Shown: one piece after another, positions 42,528 through 51,766 of the stretch
Numbering within the stretch: position 1 is the first letter of the stretch
How the letters are laid out: each line of letters begins with the position of its first letter
Assembly: GCF_003337305.1 (NCBI RefSeq)
Contig: NZ_QPJO01000005.1
Location: 186,001 to 250,000 of the forward strand
Direction of reading: 5' to 3'
Length of the DNA: 64,000 nt
Source: Winogradskyella arenosi
GTDB lineage: Bacteria > Bacteroidota > Bacteroidia > Flavobacteriales > Flavobacteriaceae
Program-made: the position numbers and the translations under genes
The notes under the pieces: generated by a model
Seen by the model: the letters and a program-made list of their open reading frames with translations, nothing else
Database searches by the model: none
Told to the model about the DNA's origin: nothing

Positions 42528-44357
42528 TTAGTTATTTAGTTCTGTATTTGCTAATTCGTATGGTTCTTGTTCTAAAATTTCATGCTCATTATCTTCAGCA
42601 CCATGTGTTAACTTCTTCAATTTCTTCAAGAATAATAACAATAGTAATCCAAAGGCTACGGTAAAAATAGTTAACCACATAAAGGTTGCATACTCTTGCT
42701 CACTTTGTTCTTCCTCTAAAACAAAAGACACCCCGTAATCTTTTCCATCACCTTTATTCTCGATAATTTGAGCTTTATCTTTATCCTTTTCAAAAACCAA
42801 ACGTGCATGATAAGGATTGGCTTCTGTAACGTTATTTTCTTTTAAGACTTCTAACAGTTGGTGTGATTTTGAATCGCCTCCCTGAGCTAATTCAAATAAA
42901 CGATTTAAATTCTTACCTGTTTCAAAATCTTTAAATACAACCGTTCCATTTTCAGGATATACTGTAGATTTTATACTGAAATTTTTATCCTCATCAATTG
43001 GGTAAGCCGTTGTATCTACAACCTTATTATTAGCATCCTTAATTTTAAAGGTTTCTTTTGAAATAAAAGGTAAAACCTCTTGTTTGCTTACCACCATTTC
43101 TCCATTGAAAGATTCTAACTGAGAAGATTCCCCAATAGTTCCGGCCAATTTATTTCCAAAACCTGTTGCCGCAAAATAAACGCCCATCATTATAGAAGCG
43201 TATTTTAAAGGTGCCAATTTGGTAATAAATGATAAGGATACAGGTGAAGTACATAGCTCGCCTATAGTGTGAAATAAATACGCTAAGAAAATCCAAAACA
43301 TCGCTGCTTTTCCAAACGTTTCAGAACTTGCTTCTTGAGAAGCAAACATCATAAACACATAACCAAGTCCCATGATAATTGTTCCTATCGCCATTTTAAA
43401 TAATGAAGAAGATTCTCTACCACTCTTTTTCCACCAGATCCAGAAACTACCGATAATAGTACCAAAGATAATGATGTAACCCGCGTTTAAAGATTGGAAT
43501 ACTGCTGCCGGAATTTCTTCTAACCAGCTTAATCCAATATGTCTATCAACCTTTGCATCTGTATAAAGGTTCATTAAACCTCCAGCTTGCTCAAAGGCAC
43601 CCCAAAAGACCACCACAATTAAGAAAGAGATTAATAAAACCACCACTCTATCTTTTTCAATCTTAGTTAACGGACGTTTTGCTGCTAGACGTTCTTCTTC
43701 TGTAGCTTCACTTCCACCGGTAAACTCACCAACACCTTTTAAGAAGCGTTGTCCCCATATAAATACAATCTGCCCTAATAACATTCCTATACCTGCTAAA
43801 CCAAATCCATAGTGCCAACCGTAGTAGTAAGCCACTAAGCCCACGGTAATACTAGCTAAAAAGGCGCCAACATTAATACCGATATAGAAAATAGTAAAAC
43901 CACTATCTCGTCTTATATCCCCTTCTTTATACAGACCACCAACCATGGTAGAAATGTTAGGTTTTAATCCCCCAACCCCTAAAATAATTAAGGCTAAACC
44001 TGTAAAAAAGGCCCAACTTTGAGGTATGGCTAAAACACCATGCCCAATACAGAGTAATAGACCACCAAACATTACGGTTTTTTTCTGTCCTAAAAATTTA
44101 TCTGCAATCCATCCTCCTGGAATAGAAGCCACATACACCAACATGGTATACCAACCGTAGAGCCAGATCGCATCTTTATTAGACCAGCCTAAACCTGGAT
44201 CGATAGCTGTAGCGGAAGTTGCCATATACAACACTAATATTCCACGCATTCCATAATAGGAGAAGCGCTCCCACATTTCTGTAAAAAACAGAATAAATAA
44301 ACCTATTGGGTGCCCCAGAATTTCCTTGTGATGCACGACTTTAGTTGCTGTTGACAT
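42528..44357 (-). CDS. POT family proton-dependent peptide transporter with insert before the last helix
   Basis: This 609-residue peptide transporter has the motifs FFTEMWERFSYYGMRG, GVGGLKPNISTMVGG, FWGAFEQAGGLMN and GELCTSPVSLSFITKLAP. After TM11 (ending KLAGTIGE) about 135 hydrophilic residues (roughly 425-560) are inserted before the final helix MWLTIFTVAFGLLLLLF; with the normal topology this domain faces the periplasm. It follows the DPP-IV gene after 42 bp and is likely in the same operon, so the peptidase products would feed this transporter. Confidence 0.95.
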   Translation of the reverse strand: MSTATKVVHHKEILGHPIGLFILFFTEMWERFSYYGMRGILVLYMATSATAIDPGLGWSNKDAIWLYGWYTMLVYVASIPGGWIADKFLGQKKTVMFGGLLLCIGHGVLAIPQSWAFFTGLALIILGVGGLKPNISTMVGGLYKEGDIRRDSGFTIFYIGINVGAFLASITVGLVAYYYGWHYGFGLAGIGMLLGQIVFIWGQRFLKGVGEFTGGSEATEEERLAAKRPLTKIEKDRVVVLLISFLIVVVFWGAFEQAGGLMNLYTDAKVDRHIGLSWLEEIPAAVFQSLNAGYIIIFGTIIGSFWIWWKKSGRESSSLFKMAIGTIIMGLGYVFMMFASQEASSETFGKAAMFWIFLAYLFHTIGELCTSPVSLSFITKLAPLKYASIMMGVYFAATGFGNKLAGTIGESSQLESFNGEMVVSKQEVLPFISKETFKIKDANNKVVDTTAYPIDEDKNFSIKSTVYPENGTVVFKDFETGKNLNRLFELAQGGDSKSHQLLEVLKENNVTEANPYHARLVFEKDKDKAQIIENKGDGKDYGVSFVLEEEQSEQEYATFMWLTIFTVAFGLLLLLFLKKLKKLTHGAEDNEHEILEQEPYELANTELNN

Positions 44358-44399
44358 AAATAGTAATCTTAGTTAGTTATTTTATTAATGATAAGCGGA

Positions 44400-46601
44400 T
44401 TAGTTTTTAGACGCTTTAGAAGAATCTCCTAAAGTGCTATGAATAAAATTCGTCATCTTCTTATATAAATGTAATCTCGTGTTTCCTCCGTAGATCCCGT
44501 GATTTTTGTCAGGGTAAATCATCCATTCAAATTGTTTATCCGCCTGAATAAGGGCTTCTACCATGCGCATTGTATTTTGAACATGCACGTTATCATCACC
44601 AGAACCGTGAATCAGTAGAAAGTCTCCTTTTAATTTATCTACATGATTAATTGGAGAGTTATCATCATAACCACTTGCATTTTCTTGAGGCGTTGTCATA
44701 TAACGTTCCGTGTATATAGAATCGTAAAATCTCCAGCTTGTTACAGGAGCTACAGCGATGGCCATTTTAAACACATCATTTCCTTTAAACAAGGCATTAC
44801 TACTCATAAAGCCACCATAACTCCATCCCCAAATACCAATACGAGACGCATCTATATAATTGCGTTCCCCTAATTGTTTTGCAGCTTCAATTTGGTCTTC
44901 AACTTCATATTTCCCCAATTCGTTTTGCGTCACTTTCTTAAAATCGGCGCCTTTAAACCCGGTTCCTCTTCCATCTATACAAACCACAATATATCCTTCT
45001 TGGGCTAGCATTTGATACCAATAATCATTGGCACCATTCCAACGGTTGGCCACTTGTTGGGATCCTGGTCCTGAGTACTGATACATAAATAAAGGATACT
45101 GCTTTGTGGCATCAAAATCCTTAGGTTTAATAGTCCACATATTAAGAGCATTACCATTAACTGAAATAGTACTAAATTCCTTTTCAGAAATCATATAGTC
45201 TTCTAATTGCTCAGCTAAGGCTTTATTATCTATAATCTTTTTTAATAATTCGCCTGTTTTTGCCCTATGCAAAGTGTATTGTTGTGGCGTGTTTGCATTA
45301 GAAAAAGTATTGATAAAATAGGTGAAATCCGCACTAAATGAGGCACTGTTCGTCCCCGTTTTCTGGGTTAAACGCTTTTTGTTTTTCCCATTCAATTTAA
45401 TACTATATACATCTCGATTTATCGATCCATTCTCAGTGGACTGAAAATAAATAGTATTGGCCTTTTCATTAAATCCGTAATAATCTGTAACCTCCCAATC
45501 TCCTGTGGTCACTTGATTGATCAGCTTTCCATCTTTATTATAGTGATAGATATGGTTAAAGCCATCTAACTCACTCGTCCAAATAAAACTATTATCTTTT
45601 AGGAAGGTTAAGTTGAACGTCACATCGATATAAGCCTTATCTTTTTCTGCCAAGACTTTTTTAGCGTCCATAGTTTTGGTGTTAAACATCCATAAGTCTA
45701 ATTCGTTTTGATGACGATTCATATACTGAACGCTTAAAACGTTAGCCTCATTGGTCCACTCTAATCTAGGAATATAGAAATCCTTATAAGTTTTATTTAC
45801 TTTTAACTCTTCAAGCTTTTTAGAGGTTACATTGTAAAGATGTAAGGACACTTTAGAATTGGCTTCCCCGGCTTTAGGATATTTAAAAACGTGTTGTGTA
45901 GGATAGAGCTCTGAACCATAAACATCCATTGAGAATTCTGGAACATCAGTTTCATCAAATCGAATAAAGGCAATTTGTTTACTATCGGCACTCCAATCAA
46001 AGGCTCTTACAAAACTAAATTCCTCTTCATAAACCCAGTCTGTAATACCGTTGATGATTTTATTTTTTTCACCATCAGTGGTAATTTGTTCTACCGTTCC
46101 GCTTGTTAAATCCTTTACATAAAGGTTATTCTCAAAACCGTAAGCAATCTTGGTTCCATCTGGAGAAAGTGTTGGCTCTTGTACCAACTGATCGGAAACT
46201 TTAGTTACCTTCTTTGTGGCAATATCGTAAATGTAATATTCTCCTAATGTAGAACGTCTAAAAACAGGTTGCGACTGTGTTGTTAATATCAATTTAGACT
46301 CATCGCTATTAAACTTATAATCAAAAAAACCTTGAATCTCAGCAATATCGGCTGAAGACACTAAGGTTTTCACTTTTTCTAAGGTTACATAATCGTAGAT
46401 ATCTATGGTAGATGTTCTATTTTGTCTATTAAAATTTAACACTGAATACTGTTTCCCATTCGCCATTGAGTGCAAGGCTTGCATGCCTTCAGTTCTAAAT
46501 TGTCCGCTCCAGATCTCTTCTAAAGTTATTTGTTTATCTTGACAAAAAACAAGGGTGGTCATTAAAAACGCAACAATAGCGGTAAGGTGTTTAATTTTCA
46601 T
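44400..46601 (-). CDS. Secreted dipeptidyl peptidase IV (S9B family)
   Basis: This 733-residue exopeptidase releases dipeptides, usually X-Pro or X-Ala, from peptide N-termini. It has a signal peptide (about residues 1-20), a DPP-IV beta-propeller domain to about residue 450 and a C-terminal hydrolase domain. The propeller includes the Glu-Glu motif DWVYEEEFSFV that binds the substrate amino terminus. The nucleophile is in GIWGWSYGGFM, the acid in HGSGDDNVHVQN and the His in YPDKNHGIYGG. Two dipeptide transporters are encoded directly downstream. Confidence 0.96.
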   Translation of the reverse strand: MKIKHLTAIVAFLMTTLVFCQDKQITLEEIWSGQFRTEGMQALHSMANGKQYSVLNFNRQNRTSTIDIYDYVTLEKVKTLVSSADIAEIQGFFDYKFNSDESKLILTTQSQPVFRRSTLGEYYIYDIATKKVTKVSDQLVQEPTLSPDGTKIAYGFENNLYVKDLTSGTVEQITTDGEKNKIINGITDWVYEEEFSFVRAFDWSADSKQIAFIRFDETDVPEFSMDVYGSELYPTQHVFKYPKAGEANSKVSLHLYNVTSKKLEELKVNKTYKDFYIPRLEWTNEANVLSVQYMNRHQNELDLWMFNTKTMDAKKVLAEKDKAYIDVTFNLTFLKDNSFIWTSELDGFNHIYHYNKDGKLINQVTTGDWEVTDYYGFNEKANTIYFQSTENGSINRDVYSIKLNGKNKKRLTQKTGTNSASFSADFTYFINTFSNANTPQQYTLHRAKTGELLKKIIDNKALAEQLEDYMISEKEFSTISVNGNALNMWTIKPKDFDATKQYPLFMYQYSGPGSQQVANRWNGANDYWYQMLAQEGYIVVCIDGRGTGFKGADFKKVTQNELGKYEVEDQIEAAKQLGERNYIDASRIGIWGWSYGGFMSSNALFKGNDVFKMAIAVAPVTSWRFYDSIYTERYMTTPQENASGYDDNSPINHVDKLKGDFLLIHGSGDDNVHVQNTMRMVEALIQADKQFEWMIYPDKNHGIYGGNTRLHLYKKMTNFIHSTLGDSSKASKN

Positions 46602-46811
46602 GTGTTGATGTTTATATTCTTGTATACGTTAGGCGCTGTTAACTCTGAATCATAAGGTTGTATGATTCCATTTATGGCCTATTGCTTTTATAAATTTTAT
46701 GATTGTCACAAAGCAATGCCAAGTTTACTAAAAATTATACAAAAAACCGCCTTTATTAACAGTAAATCGGGTTTTACAATCGATTATGCAGGCATTTTCT
46801 AGCAATCCTAG

Positions 46812-46819
46812 TATCTTTG
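46812..46819 (+). promoter_or_regulatory. -7 box of the HMG-CoA reductase gene
   Basis: TATCTTTG on the plus strand, 23 bp before the ATG at 46843. It lies inside an in-frame upward extension of the reading frame, which argues against a start at 46786. Confidence 0.6.
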
Positions 46820-46842
46820 TTTTTTTTAAAATTAGAACCCAC

Positions 46843-48159
46843 ATGTCCAACACCATTTCCGGCTTTTCAAAGCTTTCAAAATCTGACAAAATTAATTGGC
46901 TATTAGAGACCTATTTTTCAGAACAAGACCAGGCAAGAACACTTGTAGAAAGCTACTGGAACACAGACGACAAACTACAGAAGCTACACGACGAGTTTAT
47001 TGAAAATACCATTACCAATTATTATTTACCACTAGGTGTTGCGCCTAACTTTTTAATCAACGATACCCTTTATGCCGTTCCGATGGCTATTGAAGAAAGT
47101 TCCGTTGTGGCCGCCGCGAGTAAAGCAGCTAAATTTTGGTTAGAACGTGGAGGTTTTAAAGCTGAAGTCATTGCCACAGAAAAAATTGGTCAGGTGCATT
47201 TTATGTACCATGGTGATGTTGCTAAACTTAAGGCCTTTTTTGAGGAAGTGAAGCCCATTTTAATTAAAGATACTGCAGCCATTACAAAAAATATGGAGCT
47301 TAGAGGTGGCGGTATTTTAGATATTGAATTGCGCGACAAATCGGATGACTTGCCGCACTATTTTCAACTTCATGCGAAGTTTGAGACTTTAGATGCCATG
47401 GGCGCCAACTTCATCAACTCTTGTCTAGAGCAATTTGCCAACACTTTTAAAAGAGAAGCCCTCCTTTATAAGGCTTTTACTGAAGAAGAGCAAAACCTCA
47501 CTATTGTGATGAGTATTTTATCTAATTACGTACCTAATTGTGTAGTGCGTGCCGAGGTCTCTTGTCCTATTTCAGAATTAAAAAGTAAGGATATTGGAGA
47601 CCCTGAAGCTTTTGCTCAAAAATTTAAACAAGCAGTAACTATTGCGGAATTAGAACCCTATAGAGCCGTAACCCATAACAAAGGCATCATGAACGGTATA
47701 GACGCTGTAGTATTAGCAACCGGAAATGATTTTAGAGCAGTAGAAGCTGGCGTACATGCCTATGCCGCTAAAGATGGCTCATACACAAGCTTAACACATT
47801 GTACGGTAGAAAATGACCGCTTTACGTTTTGGATTGAAATTCCTCTTGCTCTAGGAACAGTTGGCGGATTAACACGTTTACATCCATTGGTTAAATTTGC
47901 TATGGAAATGTTGCAGAATCCTAGCGCTAAAGACCTAATGAAAATTGTAGCTGTGGCCGGATTAGCTCAAAATTTTGGGGCGGTAAAATCTTTAACCACC
48001 ACCGGCATTCAAGAAGGCCATATGAAAATGCATTTAATGAATATTTTAAATCAGTTTGAAGCTACCACTACAGAAAAGGAGCAGTTAGTAGAACATTTTA
48101 AAACCAACGTGGTTACTCACAGTGCCGTGGTGGAGGCTATAGCGGATTTACGAAAATAA
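46843..48159 (+). CDS. Hydroxymethylglutaryl-CoA reductase, class II
   Basis: This 438-residue enzyme makes mevalonate from HMG-CoA, or runs in reverse in degradative species. Class II motifs are visible: ENTITNYYLPLGVAPNFLIN, then VPMAIEESSVVAAASKAA with the catalytic Glu, THNKGIMNGIDAVVLATGND with the Lys and Asp, and GIQEGHMKMHLM with the His. I start it at 46843 because the promoter box is upstream of that ATG. Together with the GYDIA kinase 155 bp downstream it points to the mevalonate route to isoprenoids, which many marine Flavobacteriaceae use. Confidence 0.95.
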   Translation: MSNTISGFSKLSKSDKINWLLETYFSEQDQARTLVESYWNTDDKLQKLHDEFIENTITNYYLPLGVAPNFLINDTLYAVPMAIEESSVVAAASKAAKFWLERGGFKAEVIATEKIGQVHFMYHGDVAKLKAFFEEVKPILIKDTAAITKNMELRGGGILDIELRDKSDDLPHYFQLHAKFETLDAMGANFINSCLEQFANTFKREALLYKAFTEEEQNLTIVMSILSNYVPNCVVRAEVSCPISELKSKDIGDPEAFAQKFKQAVTIAELEPYRAVTHNKGIMNGIDAVVLATGNDFRAVEAGVHAYAAKDGSYTSLTHCTVENDRFTFWIEIPLALGTVGGLTRLHPLVKFAMEMLQNPSAKDLMKIVAVAGLAQNFGAVKSLTTTGIQEGHMKMHLMNILNQFEATTTEKEQLVEHFKTNVVTHSAVVEAIADLRK

Positions 48160-48314
48160 ATACGTTCTGATAAGAGCAACTGGGTATTGTACAACGATCT
48201 ATTGATTAACACGAATTTAGTCCTGTTTTTATACCACGAAATTTAAAACTAGTACAGCGAAGAGATTTCCCTAAGCCTGATAACCGTAACAAACTGGACA
48301 AAAAAATTGAACCA

Positions 48315-49247
48315 TTGACACAGAAAACGCAAACCTTTAGAAGTCACGGAAAACTACTACTTACTGCTGAATACGCGGTCTTAGATGGGGCGAAAGCTTT
48401 GGCTATCCCAACAAAATACGGGCAATCCTTAGCCGTTACAACGCATAATAATTCTGTTATAGACTGGACGAGTTATAACGAATGTAATGAGATTTGGTTT
48501 AGCGATCAATTTGAAATCTTAAAGACTTCTAAAGGCCTACAAGTCCAATCAACCTCTAAAAGCGAGGTTAGCCAACGCCTTATTCAGATCTTTTCAGCCA
48601 TACAGGGTTTAAATCCTAATTTCTTTAATTCTGATGTAGGTTATAGTATTACCACACATCAAGATTTTAATCGGGCTTGGGGTTTAGGAACCTCTTCAAC
48701 CTTAATTAACAATATGGCCCATTGGGCTAAGGTAGATGCTTATAAATTGCTAGCGCTAACTTTTGGCGGTAGCGGTTATGATATTGCTTGCGCACAACAC
48801 GACACCGCTCTTACCTTTCAAATAGAAAAGGAAACTGCTCCAAAAGTAACCCCAGTAGCTTTTGACCCTAATTTTAAGGATCAGCTGTATTTTGTGTATT
48901 TAAATGCAAAGCAAAATAGTAGAGATGGAATAGCGTCTTACCGTAAACTTGGACTATTAACCGAAGCCAAAAAGCAAGCGATTAATAGTATAACGGCCGA
49001 TTTGGAACAATGCACTTCGCGTGTAGAATTTGACCGCTTAATCCATTCTCATGAACAACACATTTCTGAGTTAATTGCACAACAACCCATACAACAGCGT
49101 CTGTTTAGTGATTTTAAAGGCGCTATTAAAAGCCTTGGGGCTTGGGGTGGCGATTTTATCTTGGTAAGTTCTAAAGACGATCCAAGTGCTTATTTTAAAA
49201 CCTTAGGTTACCAGACTATCATTCCTTATTCCGCAATGGTCTTATAA
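48315..49247 (+). CDS. GYDIA family GHMP kinase (probable mevalonate-pathway kinase)
   Basis: This 310-residue protein is a GHMP kinase of the type named after its GYDIA motif, seen as FGGSGYDIACAQHDTA near residue 155. Near the N-terminus HGKLLLTAEYAVLDGAKALAIPTKYGQ matches the family, and AWGLGTSSTLINNMA supplies the ATP-binding Gly/Ser loop. No ATG precedes this region in frame back to a stop at 48207; the TTG at 48315 is the best start. It is probably mevalonate or phosphomevalonate kinase-related by neighbourhood, but the exact substrate is not settled. Confidence 0.92.
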   Translation: MTQKTQTFRSHGKLLLTAEYAVLDGAKALAIPTKYGQSLAVTTHNNSVIDWTSYNECNEIWFSDQFEILKTSKGLQVQSTSKSEVSQRLIQIFSAIQGLNPNFFNSDVGYSITTHQDFNRAWGLGTSSTLINNMAHWAKVDAYKLLALTFGGSGYDIACAQHDTALTFQIEKETAPKVTPVAFDPNFKDQLYFVYLNAKQNSRDGIASYRKLGLLTEAKKQAINSITADLEQCTSRVEFDRLIHSHEQHISELIAQQPIQQRLFSDFKGAIKSLGAWGGDFILVSSKDDPSAYFKTLGYQTIIPYSAMVL

Positions 49248-49296
49248 ATAGTAAGCATAATTCTTAGCTTTCATAACTAAGGACACGTATAAACCT

Positions 49297-49331
49297 AAAA
49301 AAAGGCTTCACAACAATGTGAAGCCTTTTTT
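49297..49331. terminator. Bidirectional terminator between the GHMP kinase and ppiD genes
   Basis: Arms AAAAAGGCTTCAC and GTGAAGCCTTTTT with a 6-base loop, and A/T runs on both sides. It serves the two convergent genes. Confidence 0.9.
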
Positions 49332-49355
49332 AATATACTCTAGTCTAATCTGGAT

Positions 49356-51503
49356 TTAGTAAACCGTCTTAGCTCTGTTATCTTCAATCTCAGCCGCATC
49401 TTCTAAAGCTGTAAACACTTTAGTTTGAACCGCACTTCTACGCTCTGCGTTTAATCGGTTCATAATCGCTGTATAGTTATCTAATTCTGTAGCTTCAGTC
49501 ACTTTAGTCACTTCAACCACATAAACACCTTTATCCCCATCAATTGGGCTCGAGGTTTCTCCCTGTGCTAACCCGAAGGCTGCACCAATAACTTTAGGCT
49601 CAGCTCCTGCCCCAGATAAAGTAGTATTATTAATAGTTAATGCTGCTGCTGTTCTAGGGCTCTGTCCTTGATTTTTAGCTACATCAGCAACTGTTGTTCC
49701 TGTAATTTTTTCGCGAATCAGTTTTGCTTTCTTCTCTTTTCTGATTTCTGGAATAGCTGTAATAGACGCATCTTCTGTACTCATTAAACCAGCTTCTCTT
49801 TTTTCTACAACTTTAGCTACGATAAATCCGAAGTTGGTAATTGGGAAATTTTTATAAGCGCCTACCTCTGTATCTTCATCAAAAGACCAACGTACTACTT
49901 CTCTCTGACTTCCTAAACCAGGAATTGTTTCATCTAAAGGATTAAATGTAATTGGCTTTACAGTTAAGTTACGTTCTTTAGCTAAAGCTGTAAAATCACC
50001 ATCTTTCGCTGCGATTTCAAATTTAGACATCTTGTTGAAAACATCTTGAAGTGTAGCATCTGAAGGTTCAATTTTAGTTGCAACTGTCGCTACTTTTACC
50101 GCTTTATGAAAGCTCTTTTGTTCTAAAATTTCAATGATATGGTAACCAAATGTTGTTTGGACCACATCGATATCGCCTTCCTTGTTATCAAAAGCATAGG
50201 CTTTGAATTCTGGAGCCATTCCTGCTAAATAATCAAATTCAATTTCACCATCTTGCTCGTTACTCACTTTATCAGAAGATAAATCTAAAAGATCCATAAA
50301 CTTCGTTCCACCTTTAATAGCGGCGTAGATACTATCTGCAGTTTTCTTAGCTTGCTCAGGTGTTTTTGTTACAGAAGCATCAGCTCTTTGTCCACCAACA
50401 TGAGGGATTAAGATATGACGTACTTTAACTGAATCTGGCAATTGTTTCGTAGCAACAACTTTAGACAATTTATAAAATCCGTTGTCTTTGTATGGTCCGT
50501 AATACGCACCAGCACTTAAGTTCATTAAAGTATCTTTCGCTACTGTTGGTAACTGACCTTCTCTTAAAAATGAATCGTTGTATTTAATTGCAGAATTAGA
50601 ATTTACAAATTCTTCGATGTCTGTTGCAGAATCAAACCCAGGAATTGTCTCTGTGTTTTTGCTGCTTTCATTGTATTCTTCTCTGTCCGATTTTAAAGCT
50701 AATAATTCCGCTTTAATAGCATCTTCATCAGCTTTAGAAGCTTCTTCTTTAAACTCTACATAAACCACTTCAGTAGTCGCATCCGTAGTGTAAGTTTCTT
50801 TATGCGCTTCCATATAAGATTTGATTTCGCTAGTAGACACTTCTACCGCGCTATCATCAATACTTGTGTAAGGCACTTGAACATATTTAATGTCTACTGT
50901 TTTAGCATCTGCTAAATAAGCATCTTCAGCTTCTTTAATGGTTGTATTTACACCCGCTTTAATCATGTTGTAATAAGTCTGCTGAATGGCGTTTGTTGCA
51001 ATAGTCTGTTCGTTGTTTGTCCAGCTATCATAATTTACTAAGAAATTCCCTAACGGTGCTGTTTCACCATCTAAGTCTTTTAAGTTAGCAATAAATGCAT
51101 TTAGACGATTAACATCGAAGTTTCCATTTGCATCTTGAAACTCTGGATAAGAAGAAAAACTTAATTTTAATAAGTCTCTCATTTCATCTTTTTCTACAGA
51201 CAATCCTAATTCTTCGAATTCAGATTCTAATACAATTCTGCGTAACTCTTGGTTGTAGATTGCATTCATAGACTGTGTAGACGTTTGTCTTCCACCAGCT
51301 CTATCTTGATAGTTTTTTACTTTTTGTTGAAACTCAAGTCTATTGATGTCTTTACCGTTAATGGTTGCAACAACATCTTGAGATCCGCCGGTTAGGGCAT
51401 CAGAATTTTTGAATAAATCTCCGATTACGAATGAAAATAACGCTAATGCAATTACCAATATTAATACCAGTGAGCGTTGTCTAATTTTATTTAAAACTGC
51501 CAT
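49356..51503 (-). CDS. PpiD-like periplasmic peptidyl-prolyl isomerase/chaperone
   Basis: This 715-residue protein has a single N-terminal membrane helix (about residues 10-30, SLVLILVIALALFSFVIGDLF), then a SurA_N-like helical chaperone region. A parvulin (PPIase) domain covers about residues 345-450, starting VRHILIPHVGG and including FGYHIIEILEQK. A long second chaperone part follows. This is the PpiD/SurA type that helps outer-membrane proteins fold. It is the last minus-strand gene before the terminator. A variant -7 box (TATTTTCG) lies at 51545-51552. Confidence 0.92.
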   Translation of the reverse strand: MAVLNKIRQRSLVLILVIALALFSFVIGDLFKNSDALTGGSQDVVATINGKDINRLEFQQKVKNYQDRAGGRQTSTQSMNAIYNQELRRIVLESEFEELGLSVEKDEMRDLLKLSFSSYPEFQDANGNFDVNRLNAFIANLKDLDGETAPLGNFLVNYDSWTNNEQTIATNAIQQTYYNMIKAGVNTTIKEAEDAYLADAKTVDIKYVQVPYTSIDDSAVEVSTSEIKSYMEAHKETYTTDATTEVVYVEFKEEASKADEDAIKAELLALKSDREEYNESSKNTETIPGFDSATDIEEFVNSNSAIKYNDSFLREGQLPTVAKDTLMNLSAGAYYGPYKDNGFYKLSKVVATKQLPDSVKVRHILIPHVGGQRADASVTKTPEQAKKTADSIYAAIKGGTKFMDLLDLSSDKVSNEQDGEIEFDYLAGMAPEFKAYAFDNKEGDIDVVQTTFGYHIIEILEQKSFHKAVKVATVATKIEPSDATLQDVFNKMSKFEIAAKDGDFTALAKERNLTVKPITFNPLDETIPGLGSQREVVRWSFDEDTEVGAYKNFPITNFGFIVAKVVEKREAGLMSTEDASITAIPEIRKEKKAKLIREKITGTTVADVAKNQGQSPRTAAALTINNTTLSGAGAEPKVIGAAFGLAQGETSSPIDGDKGVYVVEVTKVTEATELDNYTAIMNRLNAERRSAVQTKVFTALEDAAEIEDNRAKTVY

Positions 51504-51544
51504 AGTCTTTTTGTATCGTCTTTAATTTGGTGTAAATAAGTGTG

Positions 51545-51552
51545 CGAAAATA
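51545..51552 (-). promoter_or_regulatory. Variant -7 box upstream of ppiD
   Basis: TATTTTCG on the minus strand, 41 bp before the start codon; one base from TAnnTTTG. Confidence 0.4.
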
Positions 51553-51766
51553 GCATATTCTATCAAATAATAAAAGGAGAAGTTTAGTTTTTATAAAGTT
51601 GAAAATCTTTAGGCGAAATTTTATAGGAACATGCTAATAAACAGCGGCTCTTAAGCCTTGAATTCTTTAGCATTTAAAGCGGCACTATGCTTATAAAATC
51701 TTCTAAAACACTAGGTCATAAAAAGGATTTAAAACGACCTATACACCATTTGAAGTAAAGGGTTTG

